Source: a bacterium 1xD8-48
Lineage (GTDB): Bacteria > Bacillota > Clostridia > Lachnospirales > Lachnospiraceae
Assembly: GCA_009917455.1 (NCBI GenBank)
Contig: QZDS01000004.1
Location: 124,001-188,000, forward strand
Direction: 5' to 3'
DNA: 64,000 bases
Made by a program: the position numbers and the translations under genes. The notes beneath the pieces were generated by a model. The model was not told the origin of the DNA. It searched no databases and was given only the letters and a program-made list of their open reading frames with translations. Below, one piece after another: positions 8,981 through 16,640 of this stretch. How positions within the stretch are numbered: position 1 is the stretch's first letter; the number at the start of each line of letters is the position of its first letter.

Positions 8981-10456
8981 TTAAAAATTAAAATACAGAA
9001 ATTCGCTGATTTCAGACAATGACATAATACTCCAGAACAGAAGAATTACCGTTGTCAGGAGCTTTTGGTCGCTGAGCTTTAAGCCTTCGGTTTTTTCCTG
9101 GGTATGCCTCATGGTAAAGCAGGCCGTAAGGGAAAGTACCGTAAAGGCTGTTACCGGAAGCCATGGAAACCATTCTAAAAGAGCGCCGAGGCCGGCGGCG
9201 CGCACAGCCCGGTACAAAAGGCTGATTTCCACGATTTCCTGAAATTTTTCTGTGACAGGCAGGTAAATCCCGCCGAAGCCGCCGGAAAAAAGCCGTGTCC
9301 AGAGTCTTGCCGCGTCGCTGACGGAATCTGCGCGGAACAGGCTCCAGGCAAAGGTCACCAGTAAGAAGGTGACGCCGATTTTTATGAATTTCGGTATTTT
9401 CAGGGAGGCGATTTTGGTCTGTCTTTCAATGACCTTCACAACTCCGTGCATCAGCCCCCATAAAAGGAAAGTCCAGTTGGCGCCGTGCCACAGCCCGCTT
9501 AAAAGAAACACTGTCAGAACATTAAAGCAGGTCCTTGTCTCGCCTTTCCGGCTGCCTCCCAGAGGAATATACAGGTATCTGGTAAAAAATTTTGTCAGGG
9601 AGATATGCCACCTGTCCCAGAAATCGGAGATGGACTCGGCCTTGTAGGGAGAGTCAAAATTAAGGGGGAGCTTTAAGCCCAGCATATAGCAGATTCCGTA
9701 AGCCATATCGCAGTAGCCGCTGAAGTCAAAATAAATCTGCAGGGAATAGGAAATCATCACAAGAAGGGCGCTGGGCGAGTTCAGGTCGGGAATATTCCCG
9801 TAACCGATATTAACGATTTTGGCAAAGTTGTCCGCCAGAAGCACCTTTTTGGAAAGACCAAGGGCAAAGGCGTAAATTCCTCTGCACAGGTTTTCGTAAC
9901 GGATTTTCTGCGGAGCGTTTTCGCAAAGCCGGGGAAGCAGGTCTTTGTGGTAGACGATAGGCCCCTGAGTCAGCTTGGGGAAAAAGGAGATAAAGCAAAC
10001 GTACTGCAGAAAGCTGTAGTCCCCGCACTCCCCCCTGTAAGCGTCGATTACATAGGAAATCTGCTGAAAGGTGTAAAAGCTGATGCCAAGGGGAAGAAGA
10101 AGCCTGAGCAGAGGAATATCGGCGCCGAAAGCCCGGTTGATGTTCTCAATAAAAAAGTTAGAATATTTAAAATAAAGCAGGAAACAGATATTGAGAAAAA
10201 GGGCTGTCCAAAGGAAAGTCCTTTTTTTGCGGCTGTCGCCGGCTTTGCGCATCACGGTTACAAAGCCGTAGTTTATTAAAATACTGATAAACAGAATACA
10301 CAGAGAAAAAAAGTTATTATAACCGTAAAATATAAATGACACAACTGTCAGAAAGGAAAGGGCGGCCTTCGGCCTGTTCATATGGTTTAATCCGTAATAG
10401 CAGACCAGTGTCAGCGGAAGCAGCAGAAAAATAAAGAGATAGGAATGAAACAGCAT
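8981..10456 (-). CDS. MBOAT family O-acyltransferase (AlgI/DltB-like)
   Basis: This 491-residue polytopic protein has about eleven hydrophobic segments and the MBOAT hallmarks FPKLTQGPIV, DFSGYCDMAYG, FWDRWHISLT and LWHGANWTF, with the invariant His at residue 324, then GLMHG. It is expected to channel acyl (usually acetyl) groups from cytoplasmic acyl-CoA to an acceptor outside the membrane. The ATG at 10456 is preferred because AAAGG lies 8 bases upstream; the ATG at 10462 would sit directly on that site. It lies 18 bases from the GT4 stop codon at 10475 and 53 bases from the SGNH-like gene start, so the three form one minus-strand operon. Glycan O-acetylation is the likely outcome. Confidence 0.92.
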   Translation of the reverse strand: MLFHSYLFIFLLLPLTLVCYYGLNHMNRPKAALSFLTVVSFIFYGYNNFFSLCILFISILINYGFVTVMRKAGDSRKKRTFLWTALFLNICFLLYFKYSNFFIENINRAFGADIPLLRLLLPLGISFYTFQQISYVIDAYRGECGDYSFLQYVCFISFFPKLTQGPIVYHKDLLPRLCENAPQKIRYENLCRGIYAFALGLSKKVLLADNFAKIVNIGYGNIPDLNSPSALLVMISYSLQIYFDFSGYCDMAYGICYMLGLKLPLNFDSPYKAESISDFWDRWHISLTKFFTRYLYIPLGGSRKGETRTCFNVLTVFLLSGLWHGANWTFLLWGLMHGVVKVIERQTKIASLKIPKFIKIGVTFLLVTFAWSLFRADSVSDAARLWTRLFSGGFGGIYLPVTEKFQEIVEISLLYRAVRAAGLGALLEWFPWLPVTAFTVLSLTACFTMRHTQEKTEGLKLSDQKLLTTVILLFWSIMSLSEISEFLYFNF

Positions 10457-10474
10457 ATGCATATCCTTTCAAAA

Positions 10475-11566
10475 TCAGGTTAATAACTTTCTTTCTTCAT
10501 AATAAGCAATCATTTGCCCTACCCAGCGGCTTAAATCATAATACTTTATAGCCGATTTTCTAAGCCTGCTGCCCAGCCTGCTTTTTTCTTCTTCAGTGAG
10601 GCGGAGAAATTCATCGATTTTATCCGCCAAATCGGAAGGGCTTTCGCTTTTGCACCAGATAATTCCCCGGATATTAATTCCATTCTGCCCGGATATGTCG
10701 GAAGCTATCACAGGACATTTGCACCAGGCCGCCTCCACGGCGCTGTAGCAAAAACCTTCTTCCCGGCTGGGGGAGAGAAAGGCGGCCGCCTCGTCATAGT
10801 AAGCGGAAATATTTTCCACAGGTTCAAGAAGCTTTATCCAGGCAGGTATTTTGCCCAGCTTTTCAGTGATTTTATCCTCCACATACTTTCTGTTGGAGGA
10901 TAAGCTGATACTTAAGGTCAGGTCGTCATATTTTTTGCGGAGCAGCTCAAAAGCCTCCAGGGAGATATCCACCCCTTTTCTCTCATAGTCAAATCCGAAC
11001 TGCAGAAAATTGCGCTGCCCGTATCCGCTGCGGGAGCTGTCGAGCCTGTCAAAGGCAATGGCGTTTTCAATAAAGGCAATGTCGTTTCGAAGATTTTCAT
11101 CTTTCAGGCTTTCCGCCACCCCGGCGCTGCAGCCGAGGAGATAGTCGCCGTGCATGGAGGCTTTTTTGACAAGCTGCTTTACGGCGTTTGCGTGATAGGA
11201 GTAGTGATTGTGGTAGTGCACCACAATCGGGCGTTTATTATGGTCAAGAAGCATGGCAAGCTTGATAAGCAGCCGCTCGGCCATGCTGTCCGTAAAATGC
11301 AGATGCAGAAACAGAATTTTCTTATCCTTAAATATTTCCCGGAAAAAGCGGAATTTTGCCCCGGAGCCTTCGGGAATGAAGGAAACGGTAATTCCCGCGT
11401 CGGTAAGCGTTAAAACCCAGCTGGATTTACCGGCGCTTTCAGGGAAAATAAAGTGTGATTTTATATTTTTTGCCTCAAGGCTTTTAGCCAGCGTCATCAT
11501 TGACGCCAGAAAATTTCCCGGGTAAGGCGCAGTGTAATTCATATAAAACAAAGCCGTATTTCTCAT
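10475..11566 (-). CDS. GT4 family glycosyltransferase, first gene of the minus-strand operon
   Basis: The 363-residue product begins MRNTALFYMN. AAGGAG (minus strand, 11576-11581) sits 9 bases before this ATG, and the 48 codons upstream in frame show no family character. It has an unusual N-terminal half for GT4 (IFPESAGKSS, VHYHNHYS) and a standard donor half with REEGFCYSAVEA (E-x7-E) and PVIASDISGQNGI. The role is glycosyl transfer from a nucleotide sugar in the cytoplasm. It is encoded together with the O-acylation pair, so it may add the residue that is then acylated; this is inference. Expression is likely from the promoter at 11667-11695 through a leader that carries a hairpin. Confidence 0.87.
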   Translation of the reverse strand: MRNTALFYMNYTAPYPGNFLASMMTLAKSLEAKNIKSHFIFPESAGKSSWVLTLTDAGITVSFIPEGSGAKFRFFREIFKDKKILFLHLHFTDSMAERLLIKLAMLLDHNKRPIVVHYHNHYSYHANAVKQLVKKASMHGDYLLGCSAGVAESLKDENLRNDIAFIENAIAFDRLDSSRSGYGQRNFLQFGFDYERKGVDISLEAFELLRKKYDDLTLSISLSSNRKYVEDKITEKLGKIPAWIKLLEPVENISAYYDEAAAFLSPSREEGFCYSAVEAAWCKCPVIASDISGQNGINIRGIIWCKSESPSDLADKIDEFLRLTEEEKSRLGSRLRKSAIKYYDLSRWVGQMIAYYEERKLLT

Positions 11567-11583
11567 GGATGATTTCTCCTTGG

Positions 11584-11623
11584 GAACGGTTCTGAAGCAG
11601 CAAAATTTATTTTGCGTCCGTTC
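11584..11623 (-). promoter_or_regulatory. Leader hairpin immediately upstream of the minus-operon ribosome site
   Basis: In the minus-strand leader, GCAAAA (11600-11605) pairs with TTTTGC (11610-11615) across a TTTA loop, and an outer GAACGG (11584-11589) pairs with CCGTTC (11618-11623) around it. The outer and inner stems are separated by an asymmetric bulge (10 and 2 bases). The structure ends 2 bases from the AAGGAG site of the GT4 gene. There is no T-run after it, so it is not a standard terminator. It could affect translation or bind a regulator. The pairing is seen; the role is inferred. Confidence 0.45.
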
Positions 11624-11666
11624 TCTGGTAATTTGCGATGCCGCAGGGCATGATATATATTGTTTT

Positions 11667-11695
11667 ATTGTAATCATGATTGCCGGTTCTGTCAA
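11667..11695 (-). promoter_or_regulatory. Sigma-A-type promoter of the minus-strand GT4-MBOAT-SGNH operon
   Basis: Read on the minus strand, a perfect TTGACA (11690-11695) is followed after exactly 17 bases by TACAAT (11667-11672), one mismatch from consensus. The start codon of the first gene lies about 100 bases downstream, leaving room for the hairpin leader. Its -35 box is 21 bases from the -35 box of the plus-strand promoter at 11717-11745, so the two fire divergently from one short control region. Confidence 0.7.
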
Positions 11696-11716
11696 TGCGG
11701 GCGGATTCACAAAAAC

Positions 11717-11745
11717 TTGTGGTAACAGGGAATGTATGGTAAAAT
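11717..11745 (+). promoter_or_regulatory. Extended -10 promoter for the fucosyltransferase unit
   Basis: TTGTGG (11717-11722), a 17-base spacer and TAAAAT (11740-11745), with TGG just before the -10 box, make an extended -10 promoter about 40 bases upstream of the GT11 start at 11785. The 16 bases ending at the -10 match the promoter at 16539-16567 at 14 positions, which suggests the two units share a promoter ancestor or a common regulator. Confidence 0.6.
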
Positions 11746-11784
11746 AATAAATCAGCTTTATGCAGTAGATAAGAGGTGAAAACC

Positions 11785-12744
11785 ATGAATATCATCAGGA
11801 TGTCAGGGGGGCTGGGGAACCAGATGTTCCAGTACGCGCTGTACTTGAAGCTCCGCTCCATGGGAAAGGAAGTAAAATTCGACGATATCAATGAATATCG
11901 CGGCGAGAATACCCGGCCGATTATGCTGGCGGTGTTCGGGATTGATTATCCCAGGGCAACCTGGGACGAAATCATTGAATTTACGGACGGCTCCATGAAT
12001 CCTTTAAAGAGAATCCGAAGGAAGATTTTCGGAAGACGGGCGCTTGAGTACCGCGAGGAGGGATTTTACGACCCAAAGGTGCTGAGCTTTGATTCCATGT
12101 ACTTAAGGGGAAATTTTAAGAGTGAGAAGTATTTTGAGGACATTGCCGGAGAAGTCCGGTCGAACTATCAGTTTCCCTGTCTGGAAAATATGCATCTGCC
12201 GGAAAAGCTCTATAAAAACACCAGAGCCTGTCTGGACGCCATCGAGAGCACCGAGGCGGTGGGGATGCATATGTACCGCAGCGACTCCCGCCTGGACGAA
12301 GAGCTTTATGAGGGCATCTGCACGGAGAAGTATTACGAAGGGGCTGTCAGGCTGATTCAGGAGAGATATCCCGACGCGTTTTTTTATATTTTCAGCAATG
12401 AGCCCAAGTGGGTGAAAAAATGGGTGGACGATTTGATAGAAAGCCAGATAACGGAGGACATGGACAGGGAAGAAATCCGAAAGCTGGAGAGCCGGTTTGT
12501 CCTGGTGGAAGCCAACACAGAGTATACCGGATATCTGGACATGCTGCTGATGAGCAAATGCAGGCATAACATTATTTCCAATTCCAGCTTTAGCTGGTGG
12601 GCTTCCTGGCTGAACGATAATCCGGACAGGTTGGTAGTGGCGCCTGACAAGTGGATGAATGACAAGGACAGCGCCGACGTTTATACAAAGGGGATGATTC
12701 TGGTGAACGCTAAAGGACGGGTGAACAGGACGGTTAGGGAATAG
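11785..12744 (+). CDS. GT11 alpha-1,2-fucosyltransferase homologue with altered HxRRGD motif
   Basis: The ATG at 11785 has AAGAGGTG at good spacing; the GTG at 11776 overlaps that site. The 319-residue protein opens with MSGGLGNQMFQYA, the GT11 signature, and ends with NSSFSWW. The family transfers fucose from GDP-fucose to the 2-OH of galactose. The GDP-fucose-binding motif H-x-R-R-G-D, intact in the neighbour at 14493, reads HMYRSD here (residues 162-167). The first Arg is Tyr and the Gly is Ser, so donor choice or activity may have changed. The N-terminal 90 residues are very close to those of 14493-15413, so this is one of a duplicated pair. It is the first gene after a promoter. Confidence 0.88.
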   Translation: MNIIRMSGGLGNQMFQYALYLKLRSMGKEVKFDDINEYRGENTRPIMLAVFGIDYPRATWDEIIEFTDGSMNPLKRIRRKIFGRRALEYREEGFYDPKVLSFDSMYLRGNFKSEKYFEDIAGEVRSNYQFPCLENMHLPEKLYKNTRACLDAIESTEAVGMHMYRSDSRLDEELYEGICTEKYYEGAVRLIQERYPDAFFYIFSNEPKWVKKWVDDLIESQITEDMDREEIRKLESRFVLVEANTEYTGYLDMLLMSKCRHNIISNSSFSWWASWLNDNPDRLVVAPDKWMNDKDSADVYTKGMILVNAKGRVNRTVRE

Positions 12745-12803
12745 CGCGGCGGCAGGTTTTTGCGCATAGATTAGCGGTAAGCGGCGCGGAAATGAGGAAG
12801 GAT

Positions 12804-13925
12804 ATGAAAGTATGTATGGTGGTTCCCGACAGAAATGTAAAAGGCGGAATTGCCTCCGTGGTAAACGGCTACAGGGAGCGGGGATTTGGGAACGGGTATG
12901 AAATCATTTATGTGGAGTCATACTGCGACGGAAGCAGGTGGAAAAAGCTTCGCAAGGCGCTACGCGGCTACGCGGCGTTTTTAGGGGTGCTCCTTGGCAG
13001 AAAGCCGGATTTGGTGCATATTCATTCTTCCTTTGGTCCCAGCTTTTACCGGAAGATTCCTTTCATTTATATGGCCTCTTTCAAAAAAATCCCCATAATC
13101 AATCATATACACGGGGCTGAATTTGACGCCTTTTACCGGAAGGCATCGCCCCGCAGGCAGAAGCTGGTGCGGAAGGTTTACGAAAAGTGCCGGATGCTGA
13201 TTGCGCTTTCCGACGAGTGGAGGGGTAATCTTGAAATGATAGTCGCGCCGGAGCGGATTACCGTGCTTGAAAATTATTGCCGGCTGCCGGGAGAGCTGCC
13301 GCAGGAGGGTTCCGCGGAAGATATGCCGGGATTTCCAGCGGAGCATCTGTCGGAGGCTTTGGCGGAATATCCGGAGAAAAAGAAAAGACAGATATTATTT
13401 CTGGGAGAGCTTGGCAAAAGAAAAGGCTGCTATGATATCCCGGAGATTTACAGAAGAACCATTGAAAAGGCGGGGAAGGTTCCCCTTGTCATGGGCGGGG
13501 ACGGCGAACTTATGAAGATAAAGGCTCTTTTTGAGGAAAAGGGCTTGTCTGAAGGGGTTTCTTTTCCCGGCTGGGTGAGAGGGGGAGAAAAGGAAAGGCT
13601 CCTTAAGGAGAGCGGCATCTTTTTGTTCCCTTCTTATTATGAAGGAATGCCCATGGCGGTTCTGGAGGCTATGGCTCATAAGCTGGCCATCGTGACCACC
13701 AATGCGGGAGGGATTCCCAAACTGATAAAGGACGGCGTAACCGGGCGGCTGTGCGAGCCGGGCAATGTGGAGGAGTTATCGGATGCCCTGGCGGAGCTGC
13801 TTACGGATGAGGAGAAAAGAAAGCGCCTCGGCGAGGCGGCTTACAGGGAAGCGGCAGGAAAATACAGCATGACTTCCCATATAGAAAGGCTTCTGGCGAT
13901 ATACAGGCAGGTATCAGAGAGGTAA
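12804..13925 (+). CDS. GT4 family glycosyltransferase
   Basis: I prefer the ATG at 12804, preceded by GAGGAAGG, over the in-frame ATG at 12792 whose upstream site is weak. The 373-residue enzyme has KGGIASVV near residue 14, a VHIHSSFG and INHIHGAEF acceptor half, and a donor half with FPSYYEGMPMAVLEA (E-x7-E) and TTNAGGIPKLI. It should add a sugar from a nucleotide donor to a lipid-linked chain. The IHGAEF pattern occurs in several GT4 enzymes of Gram-positive polysaccharide loci. It lies between the two GT11 paralogues, so it may supply or follow the residue that is fucosylated. Confidence 0.87.
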   Translation: MKVCMVVPDRNVKGGIASVVNGYRERGFGNGYEIIYVESYCDGSRWKKLRKALRGYAAFLGVLLGRKPDLVHIHSSFGPSFYRKIPFIYMASFKKIPIINHIHGAEFDAFYRKASPRRQKLVRKVYEKCRMLIALSDEWRGNLEMIVAPERITVLENYCRLPGELPQEGSAEDMPGFPAEHLSEALAEYPEKKKRQILFLGELGKRKGCYDIPEIYRRTIEKAGKVPLVMGGDGELMKIKALFEEKGLSEGVSFPGWVRGGEKERLLKESGIFLFPSYYEGMPMAVLEAMAHKLAIVTTNAGGIPKLIKDGVTGRLCEPGNVEELSDALAELLTDEEKRKRLGEAAYREAAGKYSMTSHIERLLAIYRQVSER

Positions 13926-13930
13926 GAAAA

Positions 13931-14452
13931 ATGAGTCTGATTTGGAATTCGGTAAAAAGTCTTTTTTGTGTACAGCTATGGAAGCTGAGATTCGGGGGAC
14001 GTTTTCAGTCCGGCGCTTTGCAGGGGCTGGAAAAAACCCGGATTGAAATCGATAAGGGGGCAAAGCTTTCGCTGGGGGAAAAAATTCAAAACAGGGGGAC
14101 GCTTTATATCGGCTGCAAGAATAAAGGAAAAGTGCGGATAGGCGGCCACTGTTTTTTTAATATCAATACGTCCATCACCTGTATGAAGGAAATCACCATA
14201 GGGGAGTATTGTAAGTTTGGTAACAATCTGGTGATTGTGGACCATGACCATGATTTTCAGGGGACAGGAGAGGAATTTCCCGGGGAAGTGATTACCATCG
14301 GAAACCGCGTGTGGGTTGGCGCAAACTGTGTAATTTTAAAGGGAGTGACAGTCGGCGACGGCGCGGTAATCGGAGCTGGGAGTATTGTGCGGAAGGATGT
14401 TCCGGCAGGCGGGATTTATTATGATAAGAGAGAGGCCGTGATATTGCAGTGA
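13931..14452 (+). CDS. Hexapeptide-repeat (left-handed beta-helix) O-acyltransferase
   Basis: The 173-residue protein is made almost wholly of hexapeptide turns (ITIGEYCKFG, ITIGNRVWVG, VTVGDGAVIGAGSIV), the left-handed parallel beta-helix of the WbbJ/CysE/NodL acetyltransferases. VDHDHDF at mid-protein matches the catalytic-His segment of sugar acetyltransferases. Such enzymes act as cytosolic trimers and move an acetyl group from acetyl-CoA to a sugar hydroxyl. It begins 5 bases after the GT4 stop. It offers a cytosolic acetylation route separate from the membrane MBOAT route at 7866-10456. The acceptor is unknown. Confidence 0.88.
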   Translation: MSLIWNSVKSLFCVQLWKLRFGGRFQSGALQGLEKTRIEIDKGAKLSLGEKIQNRGTLYIGCKNKGKVRIGGHCFFNINTSITCMKEITIGEYCKFGNNLVIVDHDHDFQGTGEEFPGEVITIGNRVWVGANCVILKGVTVGDGAVIGAGSIVRKDVPAGGIYYDKREAVILQ

Positions 14453-14492
14453 GAATTTAAGGGCTGGACGGCAATGGAAAGGGACGGGTTTT

Positions 14493-15413
14493 ATGAATAT
14501 TATCAGAATGACAGGCGGCATGGGAAATCAGATGTTTCAGTATGCGTTGTATTTAAAGCTTTGTTCTCTGGGAAGGGAGGTCAAGTTTGATGATATTTCG
14601 GAATATGACCGTCCGAATGTGCGTCCGATTATGCTGTGGGCTTTCGGTATCGATTATCCCCGGGCCAGTAAGGATGAAATCAACGAGATAACCGACGGCT
14701 TCCTGAAGTTTTCACACAGGGTACGCAGAAAGCTTTTCGGAAGAAGGTCAAAGGAGTATTATGAAGGAAGCTGCAATTTTGACGAACAGGTGCTTGTGCG
14801 GGAGCCGGCCTATCTCACCGGTTATTTCCAAAGCGAAAAATATTTTAAGGATATAGAGGGTCAGGTGAGGGAGGCGTTCACCTTTTCCGGGAAAATGTGG
14901 GAAGGGTTGGACGGCGGATTAAAAGAGAGGATGGAAGGGTACCTGAAAAGGATACAGAGCGCCGTTTCTGTGGCTGTGCATATCCGCAGAGGGGATTATC
15001 TGGAAAAGGAAGAAATTTACGGGGGAATCTGTACAGAGGAATATTATAAAAGGGCCATAGCGTATTTTGAGGAAAAGGAGCCCGGCGCGGTCTTTTTCCT
15101 GTTCAGCAACGAGCCCGGGTGGGTCAGGAAATGGGTTCACGACAATTATAAGGACAGCGGCCGGTTCGTTGTGGTGGAAGGCAATATGGAGGACGCCGGA
15201 TACCTGGACATGTTTCTGATGAGCAGATGCAGGCATTATATTATTGCCAATTCCAGTTTCAGCTGGTGGGGGGCGTGGCTTGGTACCGGAGAGGATAAGA
15301 GGATAATCGCCCCGTCAAAATGGTCGCAAAATCAGTGTTACACAGATGTTTACACAGATAAAATGATTAAGATTACCGAAAAGGGCGATTTGGTGGAAGA
15401 ATGGGAAAGCTGA
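14493..15413 (+). CDS. GT11 alpha-1,2-fucosyltransferase
   Basis: The 306-residue enzyme has the whole GT11 set: MTGGMGNQMFQYA at the N terminus, HIRRGDY at residues 163-169, and NSSFSWWGAW. These bind GDP-fucose in alpha-1,2-fucosyltransferases that build H-antigen-like termini. GDP-fucose synthesis genes are not in the window and would have to lie elsewhere. It is paralogous to 11785-12744 but keeps the Arg-Arg-Gly-Asp core, so of the two it is the one I expect to be active. Its last 13 bases overlap the start of the GT2 gene, implying coupled translation. Confidence 0.92.
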   Translation: MNIIRMTGGMGNQMFQYALYLKLCSLGREVKFDDISEYDRPNVRPIMLWAFGIDYPRASKDEINEITDGFLKFSHRVRRKLFGRRSKEYYEGSCNFDEQVLVREPAYLTGYFQSEKYFKDIEGQVREAFTFSGKMWEGLDGGLKERMEGYLKRIQSAVSVAVHIRRGDYLEKEEIYGGICTEEYYKRAIAYFEEKEPGAVFFLFSNEPGWVRKWVHDNYKDSGRFVVVEGNMEDAGYLDMFLMSRCRHYIIANSSFSWWGAWLGTGEDKRIIAPSKWSQNQCYTDVYTDKMIKITEKGDLVEEWES

Positions 15414-16423
15414 TTTCCGTGATAGTGACGGCTTATAATATAGAAGATTATATTTCACGGTGTCTGGACAGCCTGCTTGGGCAGAGCTATGACAATCTGG
15501 AAATTATTGTGGTGGACGACGGCTCGTCGGACGCTACGGGAAGGATTTGCGACGGATACGCGGAAAAAAACAGTCATATCCGTGTGGTTCACCAGCCGGG
15601 CAATCTGGGCGTTGCCGAGGCAAGAAACGCGGGAGTTGCCGCTGCGGCAGGCGATTATATAGGATTTGTGGACGGCGACGACCAGGCGGAGCCTTCCATG
15701 TACGAGGAGATGCTAAGGGCCTGTGAGGAGACGGACAGCGAGATGGCAGTCTGCTCCTACCGGCAGAGCCTTAACGGAGGCGGAGAAAGCGCAGAGCCAC
15801 AGGAGACATTCACCGGACAGAGGTATGTCCTTACCGGCGAAGAGGCTCTTGAAATTTATATCTGCGACAATAAGCCCTGGCATATTTACCATTCCGTGTG
15901 GAGCAAGCTTTTCCGCAGAGATGTGACGGAAGGGCTGAAATTTCCGCCGGGGAGGGAATCAGAAGACATTATGTACACCACCAGGGCGCTTCTTAAGCTT
16001 GACCGTTGTGTGTTTGTAGACAAACCGCTCTATCATTATCTGGTGAACCGGGAAACCAGCATTATGAACCACAAGCTGCAGGAGCGCAGGTTTAAGGATG
16101 AGATTCCTTTCTGGAAAGAGCAGATAGCCTGCCTTAAGGAGGCGGGATATGGAGAGCTTTCCGAAAAGGCGGCGTATCATTTTTACCGCACCATGCTGTT
16201 TTACTATGTGGATTTCAGGGACAGAAGGATGAAGGAGGCTGCGGCCAGGCTGGCGGCGATGCTTAAGGGGGAGAGGGGAGAAATCAGGAGAATTTACGGA
16301 AACAGCTTTGCGGCTTTCGGGGATAAGGTAAGAATGCGGGTGATGCTGGTCTGGCCGGGCGGGTATTATATTCTGGTGAAGGGGTATGAGAGGGTTGTGA
16401 TTCCGCTGCGGACGGGGAGGTAG
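15401..16423 (+). CDS. GT2 family glycosyltransferase
   Basis: The 340-residue GT-A fold inverting enzyme starts at once with VIVTAYNIEDY, then VVDDGSSDATG and the metal-binding DGDD of FVDGDDQAEP. The remaining residues contain the helical acceptor region and no membrane segment strong enough to call. It should use a UDP- or dTDP-sugar on a lipid-linked acceptor. It is the last gene before the largest plus-strand gap in this part of the window and overlaps the fucosyltransferase stop. Related GT2 enzymes are at 22884 and 23927. Confidence 0.88.
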   Translation: MGKLISVIVTAYNIEDYISRCLDSLLGQSYDNLEIIVVDDGSSDATGRICDGYAEKNSHIRVVHQPGNLGVAEARNAGVAAAAGDYIGFVDGDDQAEPSMYEEMLRACEETDSEMAVCSYRQSLNGGGESAEPQETFTGQRYVLTGEEALEIYICDNKPWHIYHSVWSKLFRRDVTEGLKFPPGRESEDIMYTTRALLKLDRCVFVDKPLYHYLVNRETSIMNHKLQERRFKDEIPFWKEQIACLKEAGYGELSEKAAYHFYRTMLFYYVDFRDRRMKEAAARLAAMLKGERGEIRRIYGNSFAAFGDKVRMRVMLVWPGGYYILVKGYERVVIPLRTGR

Positions 16424-16454
16424 CAGGTGGGGTAGAGTGAGAGAGCCACGCTCA

Positions 16455-16474
16455 GAAGGATGTATTTATCCTTC
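16455..16474 (+). other. Short perfect hairpin between two transcription units
   Basis: GAAGGAT (16455-16461) and ATCCTTC (16468-16474) form a 7-base-pair stem with a 6-base loop, 31 bases after the GT2 stop. The following bases are CGTCGCCGCGG rather than a T-run, so it lacks the tract of an intrinsic terminator. It may still protect an mRNA end, bind a protein or be a remnant. The rest of the 217-base gap (16424-16640) holds the promoter at 16539 and nothing else I can name. Confidence 0.4.
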
Positions 16475-16538
16475 GTCGCCGCGGACTCCTCCACAAAAAA
16501 GCAACACCCTCATTTCCCTGCGTTCAAGCGAATCCCAT

Positions 16539-16567
16539 TTGCCCAAAACCCGAATGCATGGTATAAT
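16539..16567 (+). promoter_or_regulatory. Extended -10 sigma-A promoter before the ABC flippase
   Basis: TTGCCC (16539-16544), a 17-base spacer and a perfect TATAAT (16562-16567) preceded by TGG form a convincing vegetative promoter. About 73 bases of leader follow before the ATG at 16641, which has AAAGGAG in front of it. The spacer end, GAATGCATGG, is almost the same as in the promoter at 11717-11745. It is the first promoter of a plus-strand gene run with no further clear promoter until 52267. Confidence 0.75.
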
Positions 16568-16640
16568 CTGACAAAGCAATTATCATATTTGAAATATTGA
16601 GTTTCAGAGGCAGAAATATCCATATACGCAAAGGAGCTCC

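Noticed and set aside
16455..16474. Intrinsic terminator after the GT2 gene
   Set aside because: The 7-base-pair stem is perfect but is followed by GC-rich sequence, not a T-run, so I list it only as a hairpin.
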